Source: Candidatus Saccharimonadota bacterium
GTDB taxonomy: Bacteria; Patescibacteriota; Saccharimonadia; Saccharimonadales; EFPC-124
Length of the DNA stretch: 12,759 nt
Reading direction: 5' to 3'
Assembly (NCBI GenBank): GCA_016880595.1
Contig: JAEHDC010000028.1
Coordinates: 1 to 12,759, forward strand
Shown: piece after piece, positions 12,512 through 12,759 of the stretch
Position numbering within the stretch: position 1 is the stretch's first letter
How the letters are laid out: the number at the start of each line of letters is the position of its first letter
Notes under the pieces: generated by a model
Told to the model about the DNA's origin: nothing
The model's input: only the letters and a program-made list of their open reading frames with translations
Database searches by the model: none
Made by a program: the position numbers and the translations under genes

Positions 12512-12759
12512 TTAAAAGTGCAATTTGCGCATTGCTTTATCAATAAAGTCGAGTTTGAGCTTCTCCATTGGCAAATGTTTGCCAACAATGTCTACAATTT
12601 TTTCGCCATCAGTACCAGAAAAATAGATGCTCAGTGCTGGCGAGAACCGTTTAACTGGGATAAAAGTCATTGTAAAAAACGCACCTTCTTGTGTGATACC
12701 AAAGGCGCGAAAATCTGAATAGTTATGAACTGATTCATTAATGTGAACGCCAAGATTGC
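12512..12759 (-). CDS. Unrecognised protein, C-terminal 81 residues (partial)
   Basis: A minus-strand frame is open from the right edge to the TAA at 12514-12512. The sequence is clearly protein-like, with the pieces GVHINESVHNYSDFRAFGI, FSPALSIYFSGTDGE and a Lys-rich amphipathic end (KLKLDFIDKAMRKLHF). It has no transmembrane segment, so this end is soluble. I do not recognise the family and the start is outside the window. The 66-codon plus-strand frame over the same region is a shadow. Confidence 0.65.
   Translation of the reverse strand, partial: NLGVHINESVHNYSDFRAFGITQEGAFFTMTFIPVKRFSPALSIYFSGTDGEKIVDIVGKHLPMEKLKLDFIDKAMRKLHF

Overview
The window looks like chromosomal DNA of a Candidatus Saccharibacteria (TM7) or closely related Patescibacteria/CPR organism. 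The basis is a PrgI-VirB6-VirB2-type secretion locus with many tandem pilin-like genes, very compact gene packing, a ComF-type competence protein, and moderately AT-rich DNA. TGA is used as an ordinary stop, which argues against the UGA-recoded CPR lineages (Gracilibacteria, Absconditabacteria). The lineage is inferred from gene content; there is no rRNA here.

Layout. (1) 1-549, minus: 5' part of a PrgI-family gene that runs off the left edge, probably towards virB4. (2) About 600-2640: an accessory block with an apparently decayed minus-strand ORF (656-1051) and two unrecognised plus-strand genes: a one-TM, eight-cysteine protein at 1176-1802 and a soluble coiled-coil protein at 1948-2592. 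Each of the two plus-strand genes has its own promoter and hairpin terminator. (3) 2647-5804, minus: a VirB6/TrbL-like polytopic membrane protein and a translationally coupled membrane-anchored basic protein. (4) 5926-8326, plus: six consecutive VirB2/T4SS-pilin-like genes, five tightly coupled and the sixth with its own promoter, closed by a strong terminator. (5) 8451-9700: divergent hsp20 (minus) and comF-like (plus) genes sharing a small promoter region. (6) 9738-11017, minus: tRNA-Ser(GCU), an inositol-monophosphatase-like gene and tRNA-Ser(CGA). (7) 11120-12166, plus: an unrecognised membrane protein. (8) 12326-12402, minus: tRNA-Arg(GCG). (9) 12512-12759, minus: C-terminal end of an unrecognised protein.

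How the genes work together. Regions 1, 3 and 4 should encode the inner-membrane platform (VirB6-like, PrgI) and the pilus or pseudopilus subunits of a type IV secretion or DNA-uptake-type machine of a single-membrane ultrasmall bacterium. ComF nearby is compatible with DNA uptake, but that link is an inference. The accessory block lies between the virB6 unit and the prgI unit, where cargo or effector genes could have been inserted. Several promoters here place the -10 box so close to the ATG that the mRNAs would be leaderless (prgI, virB6-like, the 11120 gene). Other genes (hsp20, the phosphatase, the 1948 gene, the sixth pilin) have clear Shine-Dalgarno sequences.

No CRISPR array, transposase, rRNA or riboswitch was seen.
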